From contig NZ_LT699745.1 in assembly GCF_900155385.1 (NCBI RefSeq), positions 1,953,561 to 2,017,560 on the forward strand: 64,000 bases of DNA, written 5' to 3'. Both the position numbers and the translations under genes were made by a program. A model generated the notes under the pieces. The model saw nothing but the letters and a program-made list of their open reading frames with translations. It had not been told where the DNA came from and did no database searches. The stretch is from Vreelandella massiliensis. Lineage in GTDB: Bacteria; Pseudomonadota; Gammaproteobacteria; Pseudomonadales; Halomonadaceae. Of the stretch, positions 25,472 to 33,559 are shown piece after piece (positions within the stretch are counted from its first letter, which is position 1; each line of letters opens with the position of its first letter).

Positions 25472-26467
25472 ATGGGCCTACTTATTAACGGCGAGTGGCA
25501 CGATCAGTGGTACGACACGAAAAAACACGGCGGGGAGTTCGTACGGGAGTCGGCAAAGTTGCGCGATTGGGTCGGCGACGGTGCGCCCGAAGGTGTCACT
25601 TCGCACCCGGCGGAAGCCGACCGCTACCATCTCTATGTTTCCCTTGCCTGCCCTTGGGCGCACCGCACCCTGGTGATGCGTAAGCTTAAAGGGCTGGAAT
25701 CGCTCATCGGTGTCTCTCACGTTAGCCCCTTGATGCTCGACCAGGGTTGGACCTACCACAAGGGCGAAGGCTCAAGCGGCGATCCCATCAATGGCGTGAC
25801 CTATCATCGTGAGCTTTATACCCTGACCGACCCCGGCTACACCGGGCGGGTGACGGTGCCGGTGCTGTGGGACAAGAAGCGCCGCTGTATCGTTAACAAT
25901 GAGTCGGCGGATTTGCTGCGTATTCTCAACCGTGCGTTTGATGGTATCACCGGCAACCGGCTGGATTTCTATCCGGCGGATCTGCGCGAGGAGATCGACG
26001 CCGTCAATGCCGACGTTTACGACCATATCAACAACGGCGTGTATAAATCGGGCTTCGCTACCGAGCAAAACGTCTATGAAAAGCATGTGCATGCGCTTTT
26101 CGAAGCGCTTGAGCGGATGGAGAAGCGCCTAGGCGAGCAACGCTATCTGGCGGGGAAGTGGTTGACCGAGGCGGATATTCGTCTGTTCACCACGCTGGTG
26201 CGCTTCGATGCGGTCTACCACGGGCACTTTAAGTGCAACCTGAAGCGCATCGAGGATTTCCCCCACCTGTCGAACTATCTACGCGAGCTTTATCAGTGGC
26301 CGGGTGTCGCCGAGACGGTCAACCTGGACCACATTCAGCGCCACTACTATTACAGTCACGATACCATCAACCCCACCCGTATCGTGCCCGCTGGGCCGCT
26401 TTTGGATTTTGAGCGCTCCCACGACCGCGAGCGGCTATTGGGCCAAGGCGTGCGCCAGCAAAAGTAA
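25472..26467 (+). CDS. Glutathionyl-hydroquinone reductase (Xi-class glutathione transferase)
   Basis: The ATG at 25472 has an AGGAGA site, giving 331 residues, standard for the YqjG/PcpF group. The catalytic motif is SLACPWAHRT with C60. Other landmarks are HYHLYVS-like LYVS before it, DLRIL-type NNESADLLRILN, and RFDAVYHGHFKCNLKRI in the C-terminal helical domain. These enzymes reduce glutathionyl-hydroquinones formed when quinones react with glutathione. A terminator follows at 26487. The LysR gene ends 70 bp upstream and could be co-regulated. Confidence 0.93.
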   Translation: MGLLINGEWHDQWYDTKKHGGEFVRESAKLRDWVGDGAPEGVTSHPAEADRYHLYVSLACPWAHRTLVMRKLKGLESLIGVSHVSPLMLDQGWTYHKGEGSSGDPINGVTYHRELYTLTDPGYTGRVTVPVLWDKKRRCIVNNESADLLRILNRAFDGITGNRLDFYPADLREEIDAVNADVYDHINNGVYKSGFATEQNVYEKHVHALFEALERMEKRLGEQRYLAGKWLTEADIRLFTTLVRFDAVYHGHFKCNLKRIEDFPHLSNYLRELYQWPGVAETVNLDHIQRHYYYSHDTINPTRIVPAGPLLDFERSHDRERLLGQGVRQQK

Positions 26468-26486
26468 ATAAACGGTGGGATAACCT

Positions 26487-26527
26487 AAAAGCCACTGAGC
26501 AGCTCTTCGCTGCGACAAGTGGCTTTT
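26487..26527 (+). terminator. Terminator after the glutathione transferase gene
   Basis: Arms AAAAGCCACT (26487-26496) and AGTGGCTTTT (26518-26527) enclose an inner GCAGC/GCTGC hairpin. T-rich sequence follows. On the minus strand it also lies close to the PRC-barrel gene end, so it may serve both convergent genes. Confidence 0.8.
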
Positions 26528-26563
26528 GCCTTTTGCTTTTCGCGGTTAAAGCGACAAGCGTGT

Positions 26564-27058
26564 TTACTCTGGGCTATCTGCGTCGGTGTTGATGGCATCG
26601 CGTGTGTATTGCCACGCGCTTTCAAGCTCTTGCTCGGTGGTCTCCCACGCATCGCGTGCGTTGGTTTTGGCCTGTTCCCACCAGTCGCGGTCGTAAGCAG
26701 GAAAGGACGCTACTTCCTCTTCAGATGCGGTGACCAGAATGCGGTGGTTGGTATCATTCCCGTCTGTATAGGTTTCAAGGCGAAAGTAATCCGAATGGAT
26801 GACGATTTCACGCCCGCCTAGCCCGAGTACGTCACCGCTCTCAACGACCAGGGAGCTGACCTTCATCGCTTCATTCAGCAGAATATCGTCAACTTCGCCG
26901 ATACTTTCATTGGTATCGCCTTCAAGATAGACCTCCGCGTCCATGATGTCGTCCGCCGAGTACATGCCTTGTGGCTGGTTGGGAGCTGCATGGGCACTAA
27001 AGGCAACCCCGCTGAGCAGAGCGACCCCGATGGCCGGGGTAATGATGAATCTGCGCAT
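26564..27058 (-). CDS. Secreted PRC-barrel domain protein
   Basis: The protein has 164 residues with a signal peptide (ITPAIGVALLSGVAFSAHA). Residues 35-110 form a PRC-barrel-like domain (YSADDIMDAEVYLEGDTN then SIGEVDDILLNEAMKVSSLV). A tryptophan-rich tail (YDRDWWEQAKTNARDAWE) follows. Such small periplasmic proteins are widespread in Halomonas-type genomes and are thought to belong to stress responses; no activity is known. A CsbD gene lies upstream on the same strand, which fits a general-stress neighbourhood. Confidence 0.82.
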   Translation of the reverse strand: MRRFIITPAIGVALLSGVAFSAHAAPNQPQGMYSADDIMDAEVYLEGDTNESIGEVDDILLNEAMKVSSLVVESGDVLGLGGREIVIHSDYFRLETYTDGNDTNHRILVTASEEEVASFPAYDRDWWEQAKTNARDAWETTEQELESAWQYTRDAINTDADSPE

Positions 27059-27120
27059 AGCATCTCTCCTTGCGGCTACGAAGCTCGGTAATGTTGGAAC
27101 ACTAAAGCGACGATTGAGTA

Positions 27121-27154
27121 GTAGTAACGATTGGATAGTAGTAACGATTAGATA
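27121..27154. repeat. Short tandem repeat, two 17-bp units
   Basis: GTAGTAACGATTGGATA is followed by GTAGTAACGATTAGATA, one base different. It lies in the promoter region of the PRC-barrel gene, between it and the CsbD gene. Confidence 0.8.
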
Positions 27155-27173
27155 GTGCTAAGGCAGCGAGTCG

Positions 27174-27371
27174 TTACCGCCCGTTTACCCACTCGTCCAC
27201 TTTGCGCTCGGCTTCCTCTTTCGCTAAGCCGTACCTTTGCTGTAGCTTGCCCACCAACTCGTCACGTTTACCGCCGATTTGCTCCAGGTCACCGTCGGTA
27301 AGCTCGCCCCAGGTCGCATGTGCTTTGCCCTTCATTTCGGCCCAGCGGCCTTCTATTTGATCCCAGTTCAT
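27174..27371 (-). CDS. CsbD family stress protein
   Basis: The protein has 65 residues and begins MNWDQIEGRWAEMKGKA, the CsbD signature, with KEEAERKVDEW at the end. CsbD/YjbJ proteins are small, very hydrophilic and made in stationary phase or under envelope and osmotic stress; their molecular role is unknown. It is complete. A GGAGCAAT site precedes the ATG. Confidence 0.92.
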   Translation of the reverse strand: MNWDQIEGRWAEMKGKAHATWGELTDGDLEQIGGKRDELVGKLQQRYGLAKEEAERKVDEWVNGR

Positions 27372-27886
27372 CGCATTGCTCCTTCAGGTTTCAGGTGCTA
27401 CGGAATGGATAAGGCTCTTATCAGGCTAGATCAAATACGGCGCGCAGCAAGGAGGAAGGCTTAAAAACAGGCAGAGAAAAACTGGCCAGGGGCCAGCGGT
27501 GATGTTAGAATGCGCGCTCCTCGCATGTGCTGACCCCTCCATCATGACGAATGCTTGAGTGCTAAGCGCTTAAGCTAGCGCAGAGCCTACCCCCTACGGG
27601 AGCTCATTGATGTGTGAAGATGGTGCGCCGCTTACCAAGCCATGGGCTTGAAGGATAAGCCGGTGCTGAAGGTCGCCACAGCGGTTGGCCCGCAACTGCG
27701 GCTAGCCCACCCAATGCTAGGTGCGACCGGTGTCTCCGACTCACTTTGACGCATTCCGCCACAAGCGGAAGCGGTGACTGATTACATACAGCCAGTTTAT
27801 TGCCTATGGCGTTATGTGAGTCATCGAGTCAGAGACGCTTTTGATGTTTTTTGCCGTGAATGCCACGGCCTACCAAGGTGTGATTA
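27372..27886 (+). other. Long untranslated leader region ahead of the DEAD-box helicase gene
   Basis: No gene is visible in these 515 bp. There are several hairpins in the helicase sense: CAAGCC-ATG-GGCTTG at 27636-27650, a GCTTGAG/CTTAAGC pair near 27552-27575, and long-range GGTCGC/GCGACC arms near 27670 and 27730. Genes of the deaD/csdA type are known to carry long structured leaders, so I infer a cis-acting 5' UTR here. The transcription start is not identifiable by eye. Confidence 0.4.
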
Positions 27887-29590
27887 ATGTCCTCGACTTC
27901 TGTCGTCTCGCCGAGCTTCGGCGATCTGGCTCTATTGCCTGCCGTTTTGTCTGCTGTTGAATCTCTGGGTTACGAAACCCCCTCGCCTATTCAGGCGCAA
28001 ACCATTCCTGCGCTGCTCGAAGGCCGCGATATGCTCGGCCAAGCGCAAACGGGCACGGGTAAAACGGCGGCGTTCGCCTTACCGCTGCTGTCGCGTTTAG
28101 ACCTGACACGCCGCGAGCCGCAAGTCTTAGTGCTGGCGCCGACCCGCGAGTTGGCCCAACAAGTCGCGGTCTCTTTCAGCCGCTACGGACAGAAGCTTTC
28201 GGGCCTGGAAGTGGCCACCCTGTGCGGCGGCCAAGAGTATCGTGAACAGCTCGGCGCGCTAAAGCGTGGCGCGCAAGTCGTGGTGGGCACACCGGGTCGG
28301 GTGATTGATCACCTGGATCGCGGTAGCTTGAAACTCGATGGCCTCTCGGCGCTGGTGCTCGACGAAGCCGACGAAATGCTGCGCATGGGCTTTATCGACG
28401 ACGTAAAACGTGTCGTGGCCGATACCCCCAAAGAAGCGCAGCGCGTGTTCTTCTCCGCCACCCTGCCGACGGAAATCGAGCGCATCGTCAACCGCTACCT
28501 GGTTGACCCGGTGAAAGTCGCGATTGAGTCGCGCACCACCACCGGTGAAAACATCGAACAGCGCCTTGTGCGCGTTGACGGTGGCGCCAAGCTGGAAGCG
28601 CTGTCGCGCATTTTAGAAGTAGAGCCGGTGGATGCGGCGATTGTCTTCGTGCGCACCCGTGCCGCCTGCACCACGCTGGTCGAGCAGCTGACCGCGCGTG
28701 GCGTCAATGCCGCTGGCCTGTCGGGTGATCTCGACCAGAGCCTGCGTGAGCGCACGATCCAGCGCTTAAAGCGCGGCAAGGTCGACGTGCTGATCGCCAC
28801 CGACGTTGCCGCACGCGGCCTCGACGTGCCGCGCGTCAGCCACGTCATCAACTACGACCTGCCCCAGGACTCCGAAGCCTATACCCACCGCATCGGGCGT
28901 ACCGGTCGCGCGGGGCGTAGCGGCATCGCGATTACCTTTGCCGGTTTCCGTGAAGGGCGCAAAGTCGGTTGGATGGAGCAGGCCACCGGTCAGAAAATGG
29001 CCGAAATGCCGCTGCCCGATGAGTCCGCGATTCGTGCTCACCGCGATGATGTCTTCCATCAGCGGGTGATCGCCTCGCTGACCAAAGGGGCCGATGAGCA
29101 GCGTGCGCTGGTCGAGCGTTTGGTCGCAGAGGGTTACGATCCCGTCGAGCTGGCGTGTGCCTTTGCGGCATTGGCCCGTGCCGACGAAGCGCCGATCGGC
29201 CGCTTGCAGGCGCCGCGCAAAGAGCGGGCACCGCGTGACGGTGGCAAGCCGGCGGGTCGTCGCGAACGTGGCGGCGCGCCGAGCGAAGGCATGATCCGTT
29301 ACCGCGTCTCCGTGGGCCATAAAGACGGCGTTAAGCCGGGTCAGCTGGTGGGCGCGCTGGCCAACGAAGGCGGCATCGAGGGTGCGCGCATCGGTCGTAT
29401 CGATATTCGCAATGCCTTCTCTGTGGTCGAGCTGCCCAGCGGTTTGCCAAGCTCGATTCTGGCCAAGATGGCGCGTGCCCGTGTGGCCGGTCGTCCGCTG
29501 GAAATCAGCGAAGATAGCGCCCCGGAACGCGCGCCGCGCCGTCGTCGTGACGATGGCGATGCGCCCGTGCGCCGCCGTGAGCGTGCTTGA
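27887..29590 (+). CDS. deaD: DEAD-box RNA helicase of the DeaD/CsdA type
   Basis: The protein has 567 residues. Helicase motifs appear in order: GYETPSPIQAQTIP (Q motif), AQTGTGKTAAF (I), PTRELAQQ (Ia), TPGRVIDH (Ib), VLDEADEML (II), FFSATLP (III), ATDVAARGLDVP (V) and HRIGRTGRAGR (VI). Residues about 470-545 form the DbpA-type RNA-binding domain (YRVSVGHKDGVKPGQLVGAL). A basic RRR tail ends it. This architecture fits DeaD, which remodels ribosomal and messenger RNA in the cold. The gene overlaps the endonuclease V gene at its 3' end. Confidence 0.93.
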   Translation: MSSTSVVSPSFGDLALLPAVLSAVESLGYETPSPIQAQTIPALLEGRDMLGQAQTGTGKTAAFALPLLSRLDLTRREPQVLVLAPTRELAQQVAVSFSRYGQKLSGLEVATLCGGQEYREQLGALKRGAQVVVGTPGRVIDHLDRGSLKLDGLSALVLDEADEMLRMGFIDDVKRVVADTPKEAQRVFFSATLPTEIERIVNRYLVDPVKVAIESRTTTGENIEQRLVRVDGGAKLEALSRILEVEPVDAAIVFVRTRAACTTLVEQLTARGVNAAGLSGDLDQSLRERTIQRLKRGKVDVLIATDVAARGLDVPRVSHVINYDLPQDSEAYTHRIGRTGRAGRSGIAITFAGFREGRKVGWMEQATGQKMAEMPLPDESAIRAHRDDVFHQRVIASLTKGADEQRALVERLVAEGYDPVELACAFAALARADEAPIGRLQAPRKERAPRDGGKPAGRRERGGAPSEGMIRYRVSVGHKDGVKPGQLVGALANEGGIEGARIGRIDIRNAFSVVELPSGLPSSILAKMARARVAGRPLEISEDSAPERAPRRRRDDGDAPVRRRERA

Positions 29591-30275
29591 TCGTTCCGCT
29601 ATCGAGCATCCGTGGGACCTCGCGCCTGAAAAGGCGCGAGCGCTGCAGTCCCGTCTAGCACAGCATGTCGTCTGTGCTGACGCCATCGACCCCGTCGGGC
29701 ATATCGGCGGGGTCGATATTGGTTTTGAGGACGGTGGCGATACCACCCGAGCCGCCGTGGTCGTGGTGAAGTACTCGCCCGAGGGGCCGCCTTTTGAGGT
29801 GGTCGAACAGGTGGTGCATCGCGAGCCCACGCGCATGGCGTATGTCCCTGGGCTTTTGTCGTTTCGCGAAGTGCCGGCAGCCTTGGGTGCCTTCGCCAAG
29901 CTAGAAACCCAGCCCGAACTCGTCATGGTCGACGGCCAGGGCATTGCCCATCCGCGACGTTTGGGCGTGGCCTCTCATCTGGGGCTATGGCTGGACCTTC
30001 CCACCATTGGCGTGGCCAAGTCGCGGTTGTGCGGCACGCACGCGTCAGTCGGCGAGCATCGCGGCGATTGGACACCCCTTGAGCATAAGGGGGAGCGTAT
30101 CGGCGCGGTACTGCGCTCTCGCGTTAACGTCAAACCCCTCTATATCTCACCTGGACACCGCATCAGTTTTGACTCAGCGCTGACCTGGGTCGTGCGCTGT
30201 CTGTATCGCACCAAACTCCCCGAACCCACACGACTCGCCGATCGCCTCGCTTCCCGGCGTGGCCCTATCAACTAA
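29583..30275 (+). CDS. nfi: Endonuclease V (deoxyinosine 3' endonuclease)
   Basis: The protein has about 230 residues. Landmarks are VGHIGGVDIGFEDGGDTTRA (catalytic Asp), TRMAYVPGLLSFREVPA, LVMVDGQGIAHPRRLGVAS and TIGVAKSRLCG. The enzyme cuts DNA near deaminated adenine. No ATG exists upstream of the conserved region. The likely start is GTG at 29583 (or GTG at 29577), inside the last codons of deaD. The 8-bp overlap means translation is probably coupled to deaD, an unusual partner for a repair nuclease. Confidence 0.92.
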   Translation: MLDRSAIEHPWDLAPEKARALQSRLAQHVVCADAIDPVGHIGGVDIGFEDGGDTTRAAVVVVKYSPEGPPFEVVEQVVHREPTRMAYVPGLLSFREVPAALGAFAKLETQPELVMVDGQGIAHPRRLGVASHLGLWLDLPTIGVAKSRLCGTHASVGEHRGDWTPLEHKGERIGAVLRSRVNVKPLYISPGHRISFDSALTWVVRCLYRTKLPEPTRLADRLASRRGPIN

Positions 30276-30293
30276 AGCGTGGCGCGGGCACGC

Positions 30294-31022
30294 TCACAGT
30301 AGCGCGATAAAGCGCGGCAGCAGGCTTGTTGCTTCGGGTGTGTCGTGAACGGCGTTGTGCAATACCTGAATATTTTCTCCCTGCTTTTCCAAGGCCTCGC
30401 GCTGATGGGCAAGATAGCGCTGCATCACCGGCGGGGTAAACTCCGGATGAAACTGCACGCTCCACTGGCGCGGCCCGTAGCGTAGCGCCTGATACGGATC
30501 GTGGGCATTGCACGCGAGCACCGTGGCATCCGCCGGCGGTGTCAATACCGACTGCGCGTGGGTTAAGTGGGCGGCGAACTCTGCGGGTAGCTGCCCGAGT
30601 AGCGTATCCTCGCGGCCGGCTGCCGTCAGGCGAACGGGGTAAGTGCCCGATTCGCGTCCCGCTGGGTGATAGCCGCTAACCCCGCCAAAGGCCGCCGCCA
30701 TGAGTTGGTGCCCGTAGCAAACGCCTAGCATGGGCACATTGGCGGAAAATACCTGGCGTAGCCACGGCTTGAGCCGCTCACTCCAAGGCTCGGCGTCGCT
30801 GACCATGCTGTGCGAGCCGGTCACCACGATGCCGGCAAGGGCCGTAGGCTCGGGAAGGGGCTGGCCGCGCGGCGCGTCAACCACCTCTAGCGCCATACCG
30901 TCTGTCAGCGCAGGGTTTAGCTGCCGGGCAAACAGCGTTTCAAAATCGCCGTGATGCGCCACCACATCGGGGAAGGCATCGCCGGTTTTGATAATCACGA
31001 GGCGCTTGGGAGAAGCGGGCAT
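30294..31022 (-). CDS. Class I glutamine amidotransferase-like protein (YfeJ/GuaA-like)
   Basis: The protein has 242 residues. The triad is complete: C102 in MLGVCYGHQLMA, and H192 and E194 in WSVQFHPEF. It is a stand-alone glutaminase domain without a synthetase partner nearby. Proteins of this group hydrolyse glutamine or related amides, and the natural acceptor is unknown. The gene converges with nfi, 18 bp apart, and is monocistronic here. A second amidotransferase-fold hydrolase lies at 31716. Confidence 0.9.
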   Translation of the reverse strand: MPASPKRLVIIKTGDAFPDVVAHHGDFETLFARQLNPALTDGMALEVVDAPRGQPLPEPTALAGIVVTGSHSMVSDAEPWSERLKPWLRQVFSANVPMLGVCYGHQLMAAAFGGVSGYHPAGRESGTYPVRLTAAGREDTLLGQLPAEFAAHLTHAQSVLTPPADATVLACNAHDPYQALRYGPRQWSVQFHPEFTPPVMQRYLAHQREALEKQGENIQVLHNAVHDTPEATSLLPRFIALL

Positions 31023-31201
31023 GGGGCATCCTTGTTGTGCGTTAGCGAGCTAGCTACATTAGCCTCGGTAAGGCCATTTTTCGACCCCATGGCGGCCCTT
31101 AGCCATCTGGTATCGCCAAGCTGCTATAGTCGTCTCGGCAGCCATTGGGCTGTTAAGGTAGCAAACGCTACACTCTCCCCATGACGCAAGAGGATTGAAC
31201 C

Positions 31202-31705
31202 ATGCCCCAAGTGACTCGCGCGGGTGAACCGATGGAAGTGGCCGGGACGTTGCCGGCCAAGGGCGAGGCAGCCCCGGCATTGACGCTGACCAACGTCGAG
31301 ATGAAAGACGTCACCCTTGACGATTACGCCGGCAAGCGCAAAGTGCTCAATATCATACCCAGCGTCGATACCCCGACGTGCGCGGCCTCGACACGGCACT
31401 TTAATGAGGTGGCGTCGACGCTTCCCGACACCGTGGTGCTGGTGATTTCGGCCGATCTGCCGTTCGCCGCGCTACGCTTTTGCGGTGCCGAAGGGCTAGA
31501 TGACGTGGAGATGCTTTCGACGTTTCGCCACCCGGAGTTCGCCGAAGCGTGGGGCGTGGCGTTTAAGAACAATCCGATGGAGGGGCTCTGCGCGCGCGCG
31601 GTCGTGGTGCTGGAGACCGATAACCGCGTGCTCCACAGTGAGCTTGTGAGCGAAATTAAAAACGAGCCGGACTACGACGCGGCACTGGCGGCGCTAAACA
31701 AGTAA
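31202..31705 (+). CDS. tpx: Thiol peroxidase (Tpx)
   Basis: The protein has 167 residues. The peroxidatic cysteine is C60 in [10 protein letters not shown] and the resolving cysteine is C94 in ALRFCGAEG, the atypical two-cysteine arrangement of Tpx. The enzyme reduces lipid and other peroxides with thioredoxin. An AAGAGGA site precedes the ATG. The gene converges with the hydrolase at 31716, with 10 bp between the stops. Confidence 0.96.
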   Translation: MPQVTRAGEPMEVAGTLPAKGEAAPALTLTNVEMKDVTLDDYAGKRKVLNIIPSVDTPTCAASTRHFNEVASTLPDTVVLVISADLPFAALRFCGAEGLDDVEMLSTFRHPEFAEAWGVAFKNNPMEGLCARAVVVLETDNRVLHSELVSEIKNEPDYDAALAALNK

Positions 31706-31715
31706 GCGATAGGCG

Positions 31716-32399
31716 TTAACGTTTTTCGTCGCTGACACGCCGTTTGGCCGCTCTCACCAGGGCATTGATAAGGCGCTGTTGAGGGCGGTTGAAAATGAGC
31801 CACTCCGGATGCCACTGCACCCCGATTAAGAAATCGTGGTGGCGCGACTCGATCCCCTGCACCAAGCCGTCGCGGTCGCGCGCCACAATATCCACCCCTT
31901 CCCCCGCTTGGTTGACCGCCTGATGGTGGAGGCTGTTGACGCGGCACCAGGTCACGCCCAACAACCGATGCAGTTTGCTATCGCCGACGATATCCACGGT
32001 CTTGCGCGGCAGTACCGTGCGGCGCTGCTTTAGCCCTTCGTGCGTGGTGTAAATATCCGGGTCAAGGGTGCCGCCGAGGTGGACGTTGAGCAGTTGAGCG
32101 CCGCGGCAAATCCCCAGCACGGGCGTATGTTGGGGGATAAAGCGCGCCAACAGCTCAAGCTCTAGTTCGTCGCGTTCAGGGTCGACGCGCACATCGAGCT
32201 GCACTTCAGCATCGTAAAGGTGGGCTTGTATGTCATCCCCGCCGCCGATGATCAAACCGTCTAGGTGTTCCGGTTTCGGGCGCGAAGGGGAGAGCCGCAG
32301 CGGGCGGCCGCCATGTCGCCAGACGGCAAACCAATCGAACCACCAGGCAAGGCGGCTTTTGCGGTCAGACGTGGTAATTCCAATCACAGGACGTGGCAT
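31716..32399 (-). CDS. Gamma-glutamyl-GABA hydrolase family protein (PuuD-like)
   Basis: The protein has 227 residues with a complete class I amidotransferase triad: C98 in VLGICRGAQLLN, and H197 and E199 in GVQWHPEWL. GGGDDIQAHLY is the family oxyanion region. Relatives hydrolyse gamma-glutamyl amides, for example in putrescine breakdown or in cleaving glutathione-like conjugates. No puu genes are nearby. Instead the gene follows an amidoligase gene (32439-33452) on the same strand, 40 bp apart, so the pair could make and break the same amide bond. Confidence 0.9.
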   Translation of the reverse strand: MPRPVIGITTSDRKSRLAWWFDWFAVWRHGGRPLRLSPSRPKPEHLDGLIIGGGDDIQAHLYDAEVQLDVRVDPERDELELELLARFIPQHTPVLGICRGAQLLNVHLGGTLDPDIYTTHEGLKQRRTVLPRKTVDIVGDSKLHRLLGVTWCRVNSLHHQAVNQAGEGVDIVARDRDGLVQGIESRHHDFLIGVQWHPEWLIFNRPQQRLINALVRAAKRRVSDEKR

Positions 32400-32438
32400 G
32401 CAGCGACACTCTCCATCATAACATTCAATAAAAGTTAA

Positions 32439-33452
32439 TTAGTGGCGCTGACGTTGCCACCAGCGGCGAATCCGCTTGGGCCAGCGAATATAAAAAGGGC
32501 GTTTCTGCTCGGTAATATACGCCGCGCAGCGGCGCGCCAGTTCTTGGTGGTCGGCTGCCAAATTTTCGACCTCGACCCAGCGGTTCCATTCGGTCACCGA
32601 CCCCCACTGCGGCTCAGAGAGCTGGGCGTTGGGCAAGCGGTAATGGAAGGTGGGGCGCGGCTTGGTGAGCTTGCTGTGCAAGAGTTTATGCGGGTGATCC
32701 GGGCAAGCGTGCGCAAACAGCGGTAGCATGTCCAGCTCTCGGTTGCGCGTGGGGTTATGATCCAAGTAGTCATCGATCAGCGTTTTAAGATCAGGCTGAT
32801 ACGCGGCATCGAGTATCTTGAGGGCATACTCTTTAGGAAATGGGTTGGCGTGGGGCAGCACTTCGCGGGTGATGTCAACGTTGATCTGTTCACGCAGCCA
32901 AGGGGCGAGCAGCACATACGCGCGTAGCATCGACAGCAGGTAGTTAACATCGAGCGTTGCCGCCTCGGGATTCAAGTGCAGCCCAAAACCGTAGAGCAGG
33001 CTGGCGTCCGTGCCTTTGGCGCCGTGCTCGCGTAGGGCGTCGAAAAGCTGGTCGAGCTCGGGCAACTGCTCCCACGCCACCGGTGGGCAAACAATCTCGG
33101 TGGGCACCAGGCCCGTCACCATATCGCCGATCAGTTCGCGGGTTTTTTGGTGGAACTCCACGCGCATCTGGTGCTGTTGGCGTGCCCACTCGGTATCAAG
33201 GTGCGCGCTCTCTTCCAGGATTTTGCTGTCTGGGTGGGCAAATTGGGTGTCGAGCTCAATACTGAAATCGCCCCAGCGCGTATTGTTGACCTGTAGCCGG
33301 TGAGGGCTGACCACGTTAAGCTCGCCGCCAAAGACGTCATTGACCAGCTGGGCGGTATCTCGGGGCGGCAAGCCGGCAAATTCAATTTCCACGCCCACGC
33401 GGCGGATTCGACCGTCGGTGTTAGCTTTGGCGGGAGGGGTTTTGAGCGCCAT
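32439..33452 (-). CDS. Amidoligase family protein (glutamine synthetase/GCS fold)
   Basis: I start at the ATG at 33452, with ACAGGA upstream; a TTG at 33476 is in frame. This gives 337 residues. RIRRVGVEIEFAGLPP near the N-terminus holds the GVEIE metal-binding glutamates of the amidoligase family. FSIELDTQF and LLYGFGLHLNPEAA are further landmarks. Amidoligases of this type join amino groups to carboxylates with ATP. The product is unknown. The gene is followed by the PuuD-like hydrolase, a pairing that recurs in bacteria as I recall. A tail rich in tryptophan and arginine (RWPKRIRRWWQRQRH) ends the protein. Confidence 0.88.
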   Translation of the reverse strand: MALKTPPAKANTDGRIRRVGVEIEFAGLPPRDTAQLVNDVFGGELNVVSPHRLQVNNTRWGDFSIELDTQFAHPDSKILEESAHLDTEWARQQHQMRVEFHQKTRELIGDMVTGLVPTEIVCPPVAWEQLPELDQLFDALREHGAKGTDASLLYGFGLHLNPEAATLDVNYLLSMLRAYVLLAPWLREQINVDITREVLPHANPFPKEYALKILDAAYQPDLKTLIDDYLDHNPTRNRELDMLPLFAHACPDHPHKLLHSKLTKPRPTFHYRLPNAQLSEPQWGSVTEWNRWVEVENLAADHQELARRCAAYITEQKRPFYIRWPKRIRRWWQRQRH

Positions 33453-33559
33453 CTCAACATCCTGTGAGGTGAACAAACGAGGGGCTCAGCCTATCATAGA
33501 CAGGCGCAGGGCGGTGAATGCCGTCATGATGAGCAAGCGTCAAGAGCAAGGAGAGTTAC

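Noticed and set aside
27372..27886. Known riboswitch or 6S/tmRNA-like gene in the deaD leader
   Set aside because: Hairpins are present but no conserved core I could recognise.
28766..29944. 392-codon minus-strand frame over deaD and nfi
   Set aside because: It spans two well-defined genes antisense and shows no domain.
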